From Cycas panzhihuaensis (Eukaryota > Cycadophyta): a stretch of DNA of 64,000 bases. Position numbers and translations under genes: made by a program. The stretch lies in contig CM041465.1 of assembly GCA_023213395.1 (NCBI GenBank), positions 193,385,741 to 193,449,740 on the forward strand, written 5' to 3'. Positions 1-11,115 of this stretch are shown here, in pieces (position 1 is the stretch's first letter; each line of letters starts with the position of its first letter). The notes beneath the pieces were generated by a model that searched no databases, had not been told where the DNA came from, and saw only the letters and a list, made by a program, of their open reading frames with translations.

Positions 1-989
1 GTCTTATTCAAATTCACTATCCAAGAGGATATGATTAGTATTCTTTTGAAGTCCCCTTAAGTGATTGGTAGAAAGGCTCTATTTCTAGAAAAATGGCACC
101 GAGACATTGATCTGTTGGTGCTAGTGATAAAATAGACACCAATCAAAGTGCAAATGCTAGGACTACCCCTATAAGTATGAGATCTATATGTCACAAAAGG
201 GGTAGTGAAAGCTATTAGTCCTCTTCTATCCATTGATTTAACAAATAAGAATAGGAGCAAGCTAATCAATGCCAAATATTATGTACTAGCCAGGTTTAAC
301 CAACTCCTTCCAGATTGTGTCAAGATTACATATGACGAATAGAGTAAGGAGCAAACCTTATTCTATAAAGTGGAAAATATTAGATGCTCAACCTATAGAA
401 GACTAGACCACCTCCCATAGAACTACCTAGGGGAAAGGAGTGATGACATAGGGAGACAAGAGGGAGAAAATCCTCTATCTATTAAAATGATAGAGCCCAA
501 AATAACCCAGAACCAAGAGAGGAAAGAAGGCCCCTAAGAGGAGCCTAAAACAAGAAGGATTGACCTAAACCTTGAAGATTACAACACACTCTTTAAGGAG
601 GGGGAGGAACTCTAAAAGGAAGAGAGGTAGATAGAAGGAGATGATACACCCTAAGAGGCTAATAAAAGGCTAGAGGAGGTGTTGGGAGCCCTAGCATAGA
701 AGGCTACAAGGGGCTCAAATTTAATCTGGAAGATCAATACGAAGGATCTCTAGGAGGACCAAAGTAGGATTAGTCAATGTAGGGGCCCAAACATAGGATA
801 TGATAAAAGAGTGGCAAGGCCCTATCTCAAGATGATAAGGGAAAGAGAGGCAACATCATAAATAGATCAAGGAAGCTAGAGAACCCTTAAAGAGGAAATT
901 TATTAAGGACCAAGATTGAGAACTAAAGATGAGGGTAGAGAGCCCCAAAAAGAAGAAGGAGGGGAAAGTTGGAGGATTATAAGGAAGAG
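1..989 (+). pseudogene. LINE ORF1 remnant with DUF4283-like region
   Basis: From about 71 the plus strand reads as a DUF4283-type sequence: a FLEKWHRDID segment, then TPI.VQMLGLPL, then a run ending in a CSTYRRLDH segment where family members have a Cys-containing knuckle. ORF1 of plant LINEs commonly carries this nucleic-acid-binding region and is thought to coat the element RNA. Stops fall where the family has Trp or Gln, for example TAG in K*TPI, TAA and TGA in the LPL..V.D stretch, and TAG before NY near 418. Downstream to about 989 the sequence is charged and rich in Glu and Lys, with no domain I recognise. The start codon lies outside the window. The assignment rests on motif resemblance read by eye. 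Confidence 0.7.
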
Positions 990-1720
990 ATAAAGATTAT
1001 CTCCTAGAACATTAGAGGGATAAGTGCTCTCTCTAAGCAGAGAGTAATGAAGGATCTATGCATGAAAATAAATCTAGTTATATTATTCTTGTAGGAAACC
1101 AAATTGACTAAGGAAAATAGAGTAAGAGTCAAAGATAAGATTTGGAGGAGGGTAGACATGTTAACAATGGGTGGTTATCCATGGTCTAGGGGTCTGGTAA
1201 TTATGTGAAATGCTAAGGAGTGATAAGGAGAGCTATTTAAGATGGAAGAGTAGTACTTATCTATTTAGATCACTTGTCAGAGGTTGAATGCAAGGTGGAT
1301 AGCTACAAATATCTACACCCCTACCCAAGCAAAAGGTAAGAGGATTGTTTGGGATAAGATCTTATAGGAGCACATGGAGTGGGAAGGGACTTGGTTGGTC
1401 ATAGGAGATTTTAACACTACCCTATCTCTTGACAAGAAGAAAGATGGCCAAGAAGGATGGATAAATAATATGACTGATCTAGGTACCTTCATGCAAAGAG
1501 GAGGTTAATGGATGTCCCCCTTAAAGATGCCAAATATAACTAAATAAATAGGAGGATTAAGAACCATCACATCCACGTAAGGTTAGATAGAATATTAATC
1601 AATTACGCATAGACTAGGTGTCATAAGGATTTTAGGTTGGAAGCCCTCCCAAGGATGATGTTAGACCACTCTCCTCTATTATTTAAATTTTCTTATACTA
1701 AAAGGCATATGGAGGAATTG
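990..1720 (+). pseudogene. LINE ORF2 endonuclease domain remnant
   Basis: The frame opening at 990 reads IKIIS*NIRGISALSKQR, matching the start of plant LINE endonucleases with Trp replaced by TAG. Further on are FL*ETKL (the catalytic Glu region, Gln replaced by TAG), WLVIGDFNTTL near 1395-1430 (the GDFN motif), and at 1630-1700 a segment ending LDHSPLLF, where the family has SDHSPLLF. This domain would nick the target DNA. At least five in-frame stops are present (in S*N, L*E, the region after DAKYN, and YA*TR among others), plus frame changes around 1200-1330. The start at 990 was chosen by alignment with the domain start; no ATG is preserved there. Confidence 0.8.
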
Positions 1721-2299
1721 TTTAGGTTTGAACTAATGTGGACAAGACATCTAAATCTCAAGGAGTTGATTGAGGAATGGTGGAAAGTCCTAATAAAGGG
1801 ATGTACCATGTATAGGTTTTTAGAAAAACTAGACTAGGTCAAAAGAAGGGTGAAAGAGTGGAATAAAGAATTCTATGGGAACATCTTTGAAGTTAAGAAC
1901 TAATTAGATAGGGAGATGGAAGTAGTTAATGGTAGGATTCAGGAGGAAGGCAAGTCCTAGGTGTTGGATCAAACAAAGAGAGATCTTATCAAAAATTTAG
2001 AGGAGGATCTGATAAAGAAGGAGATACATTAGAAGTAAAAATCTAGAGCCTTCTAATTGGTGAAGGTAAAAAGAACACAAAATTTTTCATATAATGGTTG
2101 TGAAATATAGAGATAGTAATAGGATTAGTAAGTTGTATAATAGAGAAGGATAGGAAGTTAGCAAAGGATATGACATGAAAAACGTAGTAATAAATTACTT
2201 TAAGAAGTTGCTTATTGAGCTAAGATGCCAAGACAAGGAGGCCAGAAAGGAGTTTATAAATGTCATTCCTAGCTTGGTGAATAAGGAGTAGAATAAAAC

Positions 2300-3190
2300 A
2301 CTTATAGCCCCTTTTAATATAGAGGAAGTCAAATAAGCAGTATTTGGTATGAAAAGGGAGAAAGCACCTAGCCTAGATGGATTTCCTCCAAGGATTTTTT
2401 AGGAATATTGGGATATAATCAAGGAAGATTTGATGAAGGTAATGGGGAAGTTTCATAAGAAGTAAAAGATGTTGGGGGAATGGCAAGCCATTTTCCTCAT
2501 GCTTATCCTAAAGAAGGAGGGAGGGATGAGAATGGAGGACTTTTGGCCAATTAGCTTATGTAATGTGAAATATAAAATTATAACCAAAGTCTTAGCTAAC
2601 AAGCTTAAGTTGATCCTCTCTAGGATTATGTCCCCTAACCAAGATAGTTTTGTGAAGGGTAGGCAAATCTCTGATGGCATAGTTATCACCCATGAAATAG
2701 TCCATTCAACCCATCAAAGGAAAAAGCCAAGCATGATAATCAAAATTGATCTATCTAAGGCTTATGATAGGGTCTATTAGGGCTATTTAATGGAATGCCT
2801 AAAGGCTTTTGGCTTTAGAGGATAATGGATAGAGTCACGTATATCAAATCCTTAATACTTAATTTTGGTTAATGGAATATAAACAAGTTTATTCTCAAGA
2901 TCTAGAGGGTTGAGACATGGAGACCATATCTCCCCTTATCTTTTTATAATTCTGGCTAAGGTGTTGGGTAGAGAAATAGAGATGGTTAGGATAATAGGAT
3001 TGATCATAGGAATTAGGCCTACTTCTAGCATAGAGAAAATTGGTCACCATCAATTTATTAATTATAACATATTTTTGGGTAAGGCTACTTTGAGGGAAGC
3101 CTATATGCTCAAAGAAGGCCTTGACAAGTTTGAGAGGACCACTAATCAATAGGTAAATCTTAACAAAAGTAATATCTTTTCATGCATACT
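2300..3190 (+). pseudogene. LINE ORF2 reverse transcriptase remnant
   Basis: This would copy LINE RNA at the nicked target. The longest open piece, at 2469-2780, contains PISLCNVKYKIITKVLANKL, FVKGRQISDG and IKIDLSKAYDRV, the classic LINE RT blocks including the first catalytic Asp of the A motif. A stop (TAG) follows directly where Trp is expected. At 2910-3152 the GDHISPYLFIIL block is clear, but the active-site box, normally F/Y-A-D-D, reads F-I-N-Y at about 3054-3065, so both catalytic Asp residues are gone. The run VNLNKS after 3150 is preceded by a TAG replacing Gln or Lys. The region upstream at 2340-2400 has the KAPSLDGFPPRIF block. Confidence 0.88.
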
Positions 3191-4139
3191 AAGGAGAGGG
3201 TCCATAAAAGATTAATAGGATTCTTGAGATGTTTATCTATAAACTTTTGATGACTTATTTAGGTATGCCCCTATTTGTTGGAAAGATGTCAAAGGAGTTA
3301 TAGAACCTAATAGTTAACATAACACAAAGGAAATTAGCTGGTTAGAAGGGATCTCTACTTAACTAGGCTGGAAAGGTTTAGTTGGTTGCAAATTCTCTTC
3401 AAAGCATCTTGTTCTATATGATGTTTATCTTCAAGATATCAATCAAAATATGTTCACTTTGGAATCTATTCAGAAAAGCTTCTTTTGGTCTAAGGTAGAG
3501 GAAAAGGATATAATCTATTTAGTGGATTGGGATAAGGTGTGCCACCCTAAATGAGCAGGTGGTCTAAATCTTTGAAGATTATCTTCCTTTAATAGTACTT
3601 TGGTGAGTAAGTTAGGTTGGCAACTAGCTAAGAAAGAAGGGGATTTATGGGATTAAATTATGACCCATAAGTATCTTTAGGGGAGTCACTTCTTATATGA
3701 TAACTTTTTACACATTTGTGCTTCAACTACTTGGAGAAGTGTGTTTCACTTAAGGTGGATGTTAGAATATGGGGTGTTATGGAAGTTGGGGGATAGTAAC
3801 ACTATAAAGTTTTGGGAGGATATGTGGTGTGGTGAATTAAAGCTCAAAGGGCAGTCTAATGTGGGTCCACTATAGGGTCTTTATGAGGTAACTTATCGTA
3901 TAAAGGTGAAGGATTATTGGGTGTTCTAGAATCATATTAGAAAGTAGAGAGACTTTCATAAGATCCTTAGCAAACAGGGGGTCTAGGATTAAATAGAGGC
4001 TTTAAAAAAGGTGACCAACCAATGCTATATCCTTAAAAGAGCAGAAAAGGACTCAATGGGCTAGTCCTTATCCCCTTTAGGGGATTATTCAACAAAATAG
4101 GGCTAGTTATTTTTATGCTAGGATAGAGGATACTGAAAG

Positions 4140-4375
4140 TATCCAATCCTAGAAGGGATATGGAAGATGGGATTAACCCTTAAGATAGTAGTATTTTGGT
4201 GGCTATGTCTTAAGAATAAGATCCTAATAGTGGATAACTTGAGAAAAAGGGGGTTTGTTATAGAAAATCGGTGTGTATTATGCCAAGAGGAGGAGGAGTC
4301 AATGAATCATATACTCCTTTATTGTTCTTATTTCAGGAGGGTATGGAAGATGATATGGGCTTAATTTGATGTTTA
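4140..4375 (+). pseudogene. LINE ORF2 zf-RVT-like segment
   Basis: A 65-residue open stretch reads like the zf-RVT region between RT and RNase H in plant LINE ORF2. It has FWWLCLKNKI, then VDNLRKRG, then C-V-L-C, a Glu-rich stretch, an H in MNHIL and C-S-Y, and ends in VWKMIW. The Cys and His residues of the presumed zinc ligand set are kept. Between the RT block ending near 3190 and this segment, the thumb and connection region (3190-4140) is readable only in short pieces, such as GGLNL near 3560 and WQLAKKEGDLWD near 3620-3655, with many stops. Confidence 0.75.
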
Positions 4376-4689
4376 GTGGGCAGCCTCTAGAAACCTTGAG
4401 GATTAGTTATTAGTTTAAACTAATCCCTTTATGAGTAGAACCTTGTTTTACCTATGGAAAAAATCTCTGCCAGTTATGATGTGAAACTTTTGGAAGAAGA
4501 GGAATAAGAGGATATTTCAAGATACCCATATGGATGAATATAGGACTTTTGGGATTATCAAGGCTGGCATAGAGGAAGTCATTAAGTCTAAAGAGGAGAA
4601 ATTCATCTTGGATTAGGGAAAGGCTATATTAGAAAGATAGGAAATAACACCTAGAATAGTTAGGGATCTGAGCAAGAACTGTTGTTAGA

Positions 4690-5090
4690 TCCCTCCTATA
4701 AAAACATGGGTGAAAATAAAATTTGATGACACGCCTAAGGGTAATCTTGGGGAGGTTAGGGGTGGAGGTATTTATAGAAACTCTAGAGGGGATGTTAAGT
4801 GGGCCTTTACAGATTACTATAAGTAGTAGACTAATCATAGAACTGAAATGATGGCTATTTACAAAGTAGTAGATATGGCTATTGAGCAAGGCTATGAGAA
4901 GTTGATTATAGAAGGGGATTCCTTAAATGTTATTAATCTACGCAAAGGGTTGGTAGAGTTTAATTGGAAAATGATCACTATGATCAGAGATATGTAATAT
5001 ACCCTTAAGAGTTGGAAGAATATACAAGTGAATCATACTTATAGGGAGGCAAATAGATGCCTAATAGGCTAGTCAATTGGGGGATCAATC
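4690..5090 (+). pseudogene. LINE ORF2 C-terminal RNase H remnant
   Basis: An RNase H domain of the plant LINE type, which would remove template RNA during second-strand synthesis. It reads VKIKFDDTPKGN at the first strand, with the first catalytic Asp present where the family has FDG. Then come GGIYRNSRG, TEMMAIYKVVDMAIEQGY (catalytic Glu present) and LIIEGDSLNVIN (catalytic Asp present). Two adjacent TAG stops interrupt it near 4826-4831. Frame noise begins after about 5060. The element 3' UTR and A-tail follow. Confidence is good because all three acidic positions are visible in order. Confidence 0.82.
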
Positions 5091-5341
5091 ATAAGAGATC
5101 TTAATTTTGGAGGGAGGAAATTCCTAAAGAGGTTATGAGTCTAGTTATCAAAGATATATCTAGGATATAGTAGGAGAGCTAGCCATTAGGCTTATCATCG
5201 TAGGGTGGATAGCTAGATCTAGTAGGGGGGTTTAGTTAGGCCATGGGTTTATTGTGGCCATTCCATTAATCAGAAGGCAACTATTATAAAGGGTTAGAGC
5301 CCTTATAAAACCCCATCTATTTGTATCTAATAAAAAAAAAA

Positions 5342-5876
5342 GATTTGTAATGAGACAAAGTTTCAAATAATTATCAAAATCACTAAAAACACATTGGAAT
5401 ACTCTTGGTGAAAGAATTACTTTTAGTGATTCTAAGATGATTTGGGTAGTACTTTCTCTATAGAACAAACATAATTTTAATTATTGAGAAGAATGAGAAG
5501 AGGACATGACACTATAACTCACTTCTTGCTTCTAACTTGCACAAAAATACTTTGATGATCTCCTCTATCTATAGATTAGTGTATGCCAAAAAAAAAAAAA
5601 AAAACTTTTAAATTTAATATAATCAAAGGAATTATAAATTTAAAATTAACAATGATATGAAAGGAAAAATGGAGCCTTAAAATTAGTGGCATTACCACAA
5701 AATTTGAGCTCAAATACTATTACTTAGCCTTCTTTTTCCTTATAAGACACTTTCATATAGGTAGAATAAAATATATAAGATGTAAAAAGTAAGAAGCCAA
5801 ATATTCAAATATAAAAAAAGGCAAATAGCATTCTTGCCCTAATTCTTAGCTAGCGAGGGATGCTCTTGGTATATAA
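5342..5876. other. Unassigned AT-rich spacer
   Basis: No coding resemblance on either strand. There is a run of about 17 A at 5588-5604 that could be the tail of another retroposon, but nothing upstream of it is recognisable. The stretch separates the LINE 3' end from the Copia-1 LTR, and its last five bases, TATAA at 5872-5876, form the left target duplication of Copia-1. Confidence 0.6.
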
Positions 5877-6181
5877 TGTTGGGTGAAGGATCTAATTGTC
5901 ACACTCTACTATACTAAAGTAAAAGCACATAATAAGAGTAAAATGAAGAGAACAAGATTGAGAGCAAAAATAAGAAGTGAGAATTATGACTCTCCATTTC
6001 ACATTTAGCCTTATATATTAAAGGATGTGCATTAGGGTTTTAAAAGAGTTTTTTGCCTAATGACATGATCCTAAAATTATACTTAAATATAAATAAAATT
6101 ACATTTAACTATGTGATTTAGCTAATCTATAGTCACCTTCATACAATTAATCTAATCACCTTGATGTATTAATGTCCATCA
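5877..6181 (-). repeat. Copia-1 3' LTR
   Basis: About 305 bp, starting TGTTGGGTGAAGG and ending CCATCA on the plus strand. It pairs by eye with 13176-13481 through long shared runs, for example CACATTTAGCCTTATATATTA and AAATATAAATAAAATTA. The element is on the minus strand, so this left copy is its 3' LTR. Confidence 0.9.
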
Positions 6182-6192
6182 ATCTCCCCCTT
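6182..6192 (-). promoter_or_regulatory. Copia-1 polypurine tract
   Basis: The plus strand reads ATCTCCCCCTT directly inside the 3' LTR, i.e. AAGGGGGAGAT in the element sense. This is where plus-strand DNA synthesis would be primed. Copia-2 has the same tract at 25641-25650. Confidence 0.75.
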
Positions 6193-6630
6193 AATGATAA
6201 ACGTCATTGTGATAAAATCTATTCTATGAGGTCTTTATTTGAGCCTCATTATTACATTAATACTTTTATAGGAAAACCCTCATAGGGAATAAAAATCCAT
6301 GAACTTTCTAAGATCTATAGTCCCTTAAATCAAAATGGTTAAGATGACTCTTGATATAGCCTAATAGCCGAACAACTTAAATATGTAGCTTGATCTGTTG
6401 AGTCTCCATATACCATTTGGTCATCCCCCATGCCCTTTCGGGTTTTTACAAGTTTTAATTTTCCAAGACTAGTATAACCTTTATCCTTCCATCCCTATAA
6501 GGGGTTTTCGCAAATAAGATAGAGCATAGACTAACTCTTATTCTTTTATGCCCATAAGGGGTTTTCATGAATGGAATAGAGTATGATGATCCTATTGTCA
6601 TCTTCTCTAATTAGTCAAAGATGGAGGCTC
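6193..6630 (-). repeat. Copia-1 3' untranslated segment with short repeated AAAACCCC motifs
   Basis: Non-coding region between the end of pol and the polypurine tract. The plus strand repeats an AAGGGGTTTTC motif, at about 6509-6519 and 6548-6558, with the related CCTTTCGGGTTTTTAC near 6436. Copia-2 has the same arrangement at 25890-26035, so the motif belongs to the family. Confidence 0.6.
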
Positions 6631-6639
6631 AAAGGCCAA

Positions 6640-7180
6640 GCTACCTATGGAACTATTTAAACTTCACCCTTTATAGTGGTTTAGTAAAGACATGAGCCAC
6701 TTAATCTATTATGGGGACAATACTCTAGTTGAATTATGTCATCATGAACTAGTTCTTAAATCCTATGGACTTTCATACTTATGTATTTGGTACAGTCATG
6801 AAATATAAGATTTTTCACTATATGGATTATTAGCTGATTATCCATATAAAGGCTAGTAGGACTTGTTTGGGTGATATTCAATGTTTCTAATAATTTTTTA
6901 AGCCATATCACCTCTTTGCTAGTCTTAGAATTAGTAATGTATTCAACTTCGATAGTTAAATCAGCAACTATCTTATATCATCTAGATCTCCATGATATTG
7001 GTGTTATTATAAGAAATGTTACATACTTAGACATGGATCTCCTTATGTCTTTATCTCTGATAAAGTTTTAAGTCTATGTATGCATATAGTTTAAACTCTA
7101 AGTTGGATTCATATAGCAAACCATATTTTTTGGTCATCTTAAGGTATCTCAATACTTGCACTATTGCTTACTAGTGATTC
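6640..7180 (-). pseudogene. Copia-1 RNase H remnant
   Basis: This minus-strand stretch aligns base for base with the better-kept Copia-2 RNase H at 26110-26640. Shared landmarks on the plus strand are the ACTTGTTTGGGTGA run near 6861, AGATCTCCATGATATTG near 6984 and the CTATGTATGCATA segment near 7073, which encodes the first Asp region (YAYIDLDF in Copia-2). The reading frame is broken by many stops. It would have degraded RNA in the RNA-DNA hybrid. The call rests on the alignment with Copia-2 rather than on an open frame. Confidence 0.75.
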
Positions 7181-7369
7181 TGCTTAGGATTTATCATATA
7201 ACAAGCAAAAATACCAATAAAGTATGCAATATTAGGTCTTGTATTAGTAGTATAGATAAAACTACCTATAAGTTGCTAGTAAAGTATTATGTCTATCTCT
7301 CAATCATCACCATCAGCCATTAATTTGATATTAGGTTCAATTGGAGTGGCTATAATTTGAGCATCTTCT

Positions 7370-8115
7370 AACTAAAACATTGTTAGAAGATCATTGATGT
7401 ACTTTTCTTAAGAAAGAAAGATTTTACCATCTTTTTAAGTGATTTCAATCCCCAAGTAGTATTTCATCAACCCAAGGTCAGATGCTTTGAATGTTTTAAC
7501 TAAGTCCTTCTTTAACTAGTTGATTACCTATTCATTTTTCCCAATTATAAACATATCATCCATAAAGATTAAGAGATGAATGACTTTATCTTTTTAGTAT
7601 TTGATGAATAATGTTACATCAATATCCTAGTAGTCACAAGCTTCATATCCAAATTACCTTATTCTTTCTAATAACTTGGTGAACTAAGTATGAGGGGCTT
7701 GTTTAAGGTTGTATAAGGACTTTTTAAGCCTGCAAACTTTATGCTTTAGACCATCAATCTCAAACCCTTCAAATGGAGCTATGTAGATTTCTTTTTCAAG
7801 ATCACCATCAGACGAGTGAATCTCCTAACCTTGTTGAGCTGCCAAGGCCATAAGAGTTTTGATTATGGACTACTTGGTTATAGGTGTAAAGACTTCAGTG
7901 TAGTCAATACCTTTCCTTTGTGTGAAATCCCTTTGTTACTAACCTCACCTTATATTTTTTAAGGGTGCCATTATATCTATATTTATTTTTATATACCCAT
8001 TTATTTTGAACTACCTTTCTTCCAAGTGGTATATCAAAGCTCCTATGTACTATTTTTTATAAGAGATTAATACTCTTCATTTATGTCATTCCTCCAAGCT
8101 GTATATTTATAGCTT
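7370..8115 (-). pseudogene. Copia-1 reverse transcriptase (RVT_2) remnant
   Basis: Minus-strand RT of the Ty1/copia type. The active-site box is visible at about 7550-7575, where the reverse complement reads LIFMDDMFIIG, so both catalytic Asp residues remain. The C-terminal block (GLKHKVCRL..LYNL.QAPH, around 7680-7745) matches Copia-2. The N-terminal boundary near 8100 corresponds to the AWRNDI-like segment seen in Copia-2 at about 27560. Several TAG and TAA stops replace Gln and Trp codons, for example where the family has LKQAP.WF. Confidence 0.8.
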
Positions 8116-8619
8116 TTTGGTATGAGAGAGGCTCTTCATTGAGAACAAGATGCAGTTCTATTGGTTCTAACTCAATAAAAAGTGATTCCTATATCTTGGC
8201 TCTGTAGGCACTTTGAGTGCCAATTTCTCCCACCTCATCAGGTCATATATCCTTATTTAGCTAGCAGGCTTCATGAGAACTCAAGTTTAAAATAAGGTCT
8301 TCATTTCTCTAACTACATGGTCTTCGTTTGGATCCTTAAAAAGATCATTTTGCATATTTTTTAAGGAGGATGTTAATATATCTAGGGAGTATGGTCCATC
8401 TACCACTGCTTTACCTTTGTCAACTCTATTATTCTTAAATGGTGGTCCATGATGTATACTCATTAGTTTAGAGTCACAACTAATATCCTCTATGACTCTA
8501 TTATCATATTCTAATAGTTTAAGTAGCTCTTAAGTGTCTCCCCTCCCCAAATTTTAGAATCTATATATCATATTAAGTAATATTATAATAACAATAGTTT
8601 AGTATTTAAGAGTCCAATT

Positions 8620-9560
8620 GTAATAATTGATCTTTTATTTCAGTAAACACCATGTCTTTGGTGATGTTAATCTTCTATTATGAAGGTATAAAGAACTTGT
8701 ACCCTTTCTTGTCCATAGGGCATCCAACAAAGATGTCTTCAAGTGCCCTAGACTAAAGTTTATTTCTATCTCCATCTAATATATAGGCATAACATATTGA
8801 GCTAAATATTTTGAAGTGGTAGACAATAGGGGCTTGTCTAATCCATTTTTCATTAGAAGAAGTTCCTCCTTTAGATGGGCTAATAGTATTCATACAATAA
8901 ACATCTATCTAAATTGCTTCCTCCCATAAGTAAGTAGGTATATTTTTATAAACTAGTATAGCTCAAGCCATATTTATAATAGACTTGTTCATGCACTTGA
9001 CAACTCTACTCTATTGGGGGGTGCTTGCTATTATAGTGTGATGCTTGATGGTATTATCTCGTAGATAGGTTTTAAACTTAGTAGAGGTATATTCTCCATC
9101 ATTATCTATTTAGAGACACTTAATCTCAAAACCTGACTCCTTTTTAATGTGATTTTTAAAAACTTTAAAGACACCAAATACCTCATCTTTCTTGGTTAGA
9201 AAAGCCACCTATACTTTCCTAGTAAAATCATCAATGAAGGATATATAATATAATTTTTGCTTCAATGATGGAATGGGTATTACTCCATATAGATCATAGT
9301 ATACTAATTAAAGAGGATGACTCAATTTCCACTGACTATCAGTAAAGGACTATTTATGAGATTTAACTATAATACAAGCTTTGTATTTTAAGGGCTTGGA
9401 GGAGAACTTGGATAAACCTGGAAGGGTATGACAAAGATCTCTAAGTTATTTGATATGAATATATCCCATGTGAGCATGCCAAAGATATTTTAAGGATAAT
9501 ATATGGTGTGTTAAAGTGGTATTAAAAGTAAATTCTTCATTAGTATAAGGGACTTAAGCA
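8620..9560 (-). pseudogene. Copia-1 integrase remnant
   Basis: Minus-strand rve-type integrase. In sense order it reads YDLYGVIPIPSL (first catalytic Asp region), YYISFIDDFTRKV, VAFLTKKDEVF, then IDNDGEYTSTKF (second Asp kept), then Q*SRVVKCMNKS at about 8985-9016, where the family has QQNGVxERMNRT. The catalytic Glu codon is now AAG, Lys, at 8996-8998. The copy could not have integrated in its present state. The C-terminal part reads DIFVGCPMDKKGYKFF near 8690-8740. Copia-2 has the same Glu to Lys change. Confidence 0.82.
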
Positions 9561-9995
9561 CAATTTACTTTAGAAGATGGGGAGTCATTCGACTTAAATA
9601 ATTTGCTAGTAAGTTTTCTAGCCAATACCACTCAATTTATTAGAGGATGAATGACCTAGAGAGTTTGGTCATTTACGATAACACTAAGATCAAATCTATA
9701 GGAGACAAGAGTAGATAAAGAGAGAACGTTTTATTTTAGATTAGGAATGTAGAGGACATCAAGTAATATAAAGTCTCTTAAGCTTGGGAGTTTTAGGCGT
9801 ATGTTTCTAATACCTTCGACCAATTATTGGGATTTATCAGCTATGTGAATGACACCATATACATTAGAATCAAAAGTTTAATATAGATCTTGATTAAAGA
9901 TCATATGATATGTTGCTCTAGTATCTATGATCCATGAGGAGGTGTTTGAAGTTATACTATTTGTAACTCTAAGAGGGACTTATATGGGTGATTTA
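9560..9995 (-). pseudogene. Copia-1 protease and pre-integrase remnant
   Basis: The minus strand reads SWIIDTRAT at about 9920-9945, where copia proteases have DTGAT. Asp is kept but the invariant Gly is Arg (a GGA to AGA change). Downstream in sense, to about 9560, is the gag-pre-integrase zinc-binding region, readable only in pieces that align with Copia-2 at 35323-35880. Confidence 0.7.
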
Positions 9996-10129
9996 AGATG
10001 ATAAGTGGCATAGCCATAATGAGTTTTAAAATACCTCTTAGTTTGATCAATGGTTCTTTGCTTAAGTCTTTGAATATGTTCTTGAGAAAAACCTATGCCA
10101 CTAGATTGTTCTTCATATATTTCATCAAC

Positions 10130-11115
10130 ATTGTGAGCCTTATATTTCTATTGAAACTTAGGCAATTTGTATGCAAGTATATGACAATCCTTTGTAAGGT
10201 GTCCTTTCCTATTCCACCTTTTTCACATGATAATCTGATTTCTAGTTCCTGAAGTACTAGATTGGCATGACTGTCTTATATTAAAAGGTGGCACTTAGCC
10301 TTGAGACTATCTAGGATATTTTAAGGGTTCCATTGATCTTATAGTTAATTTCCTCTACCTCGTCATCTACCCCTTGCTCATTTATTTCCTCTACCACAAT
10401 AGGGACCCCGATTCTCTGAGAAGAATACTTCTTCTTCCATGTCAAAAGCTACATCTAAAAGAGGATTTGAAGTTGTAGAATTAATATCAAAGGTCTTATG
10501 AAATTTTATAAACTTCTCTGTAAGAGCTTCAAAGTTAAGTGTCTTCAACATTCCACTTGATTGAAGACTCCTAAGCAAGTTCTTATAATTAGGTATATAT
10601 AGACATTATTGTATGAGGAACATCCATGTAATACATAATATCTTAAAATCTTTGTCTATTACTTATTTAATTGGTTGAAGGAGGTTGATTATTTCATATG
10701 CATGTCCCTTTTACATCTTTATCTTATTCATCTTTAAGATTAGATGAAAAAATTCAAGGTTAGACGTTGCATCAAAATTCTTTTTAAGAACCTCGAGGAC
10801 TTTCTAGGTTGTATTGTATTATTCTTCATCAATTAAATTATGCAAGGAGTAATTACTCACCAATAGAATACATAAATAAATTTGCTTATCATCAATTTCC
10901 CATTGTAATTTAGCTATAGAATCTATTAGAGCCACAGGTGGCATTCCTCTAGAGGTAGGTATTATTACTGTCACAAGAATGATAGGTGTAAGCCATAGAT
11001 GGGGTCTCTAAAGGCCTTCATACTTAATAGCATTCTTGACTCTAGTATACTATAGATCCCAATTATCTTTCCCTTTTAAGATGTAGTTTACATTATTCTT
11101 AAATTAAGAAGACAT
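10130..11115 (-). pseudogene. Copia-1 gag remnant
   Basis: The minus strand starts ATGTCTTCTTAATTT at 11115 and reads MSS*FKNNVNYILKGKDNWD, the N-terminus of a copia capsid protein; Copia-2 starts identically at 50130. A 66-residue open stretch at 10378-10578 (LLRSLQSSGMLKTLNFEALTEKF and on) is the UBN2-like half of Gag. A CCHC zinc knuckle is recognisable near 10170-10225 as RWNRKGHLTKDCHI, with its first Cys positions mutated. Gag would package the RNA. At least six in-frame stops are visible. The start was chosen because it is conserved between the two copies. Confidence 0.78.

Larger units (their letters stand above)
1..5341 (+). mobile_element. LINE (non-LTR retrotransposon), decayed, 5' end outside window
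   Basis: A plus-strand plant LINE. In order it shows an ORF1 remnant with a DUF4283-like region, then an ORF2 remnant with AP-like endonuclease, reverse transcriptase, a zf-RVT-like cysteine/histidine segment and a terminal RNase H. It ends in a short A-run at about 5331-5341, just after GTATCTAATAAAA, as expected for a 3' end made by target-primed reverse transcription. No LTRs flank it. Every domain carries frameshifts and in-frame stops, so the copy is dead. The target-site duplication cannot be checked because the left end is off the window. RT plus RNase H on one strand with a 3' A-tail makes the class assignment firm; the subfamily is not determined. Confidence 0.9.

Noticed and set aside
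5588-5604. Run of 17 A as the 3' tail of a SINE
   Set aside because: Nothing upstream resembles a tRNA- or 5S-derived head with A and B boxes.
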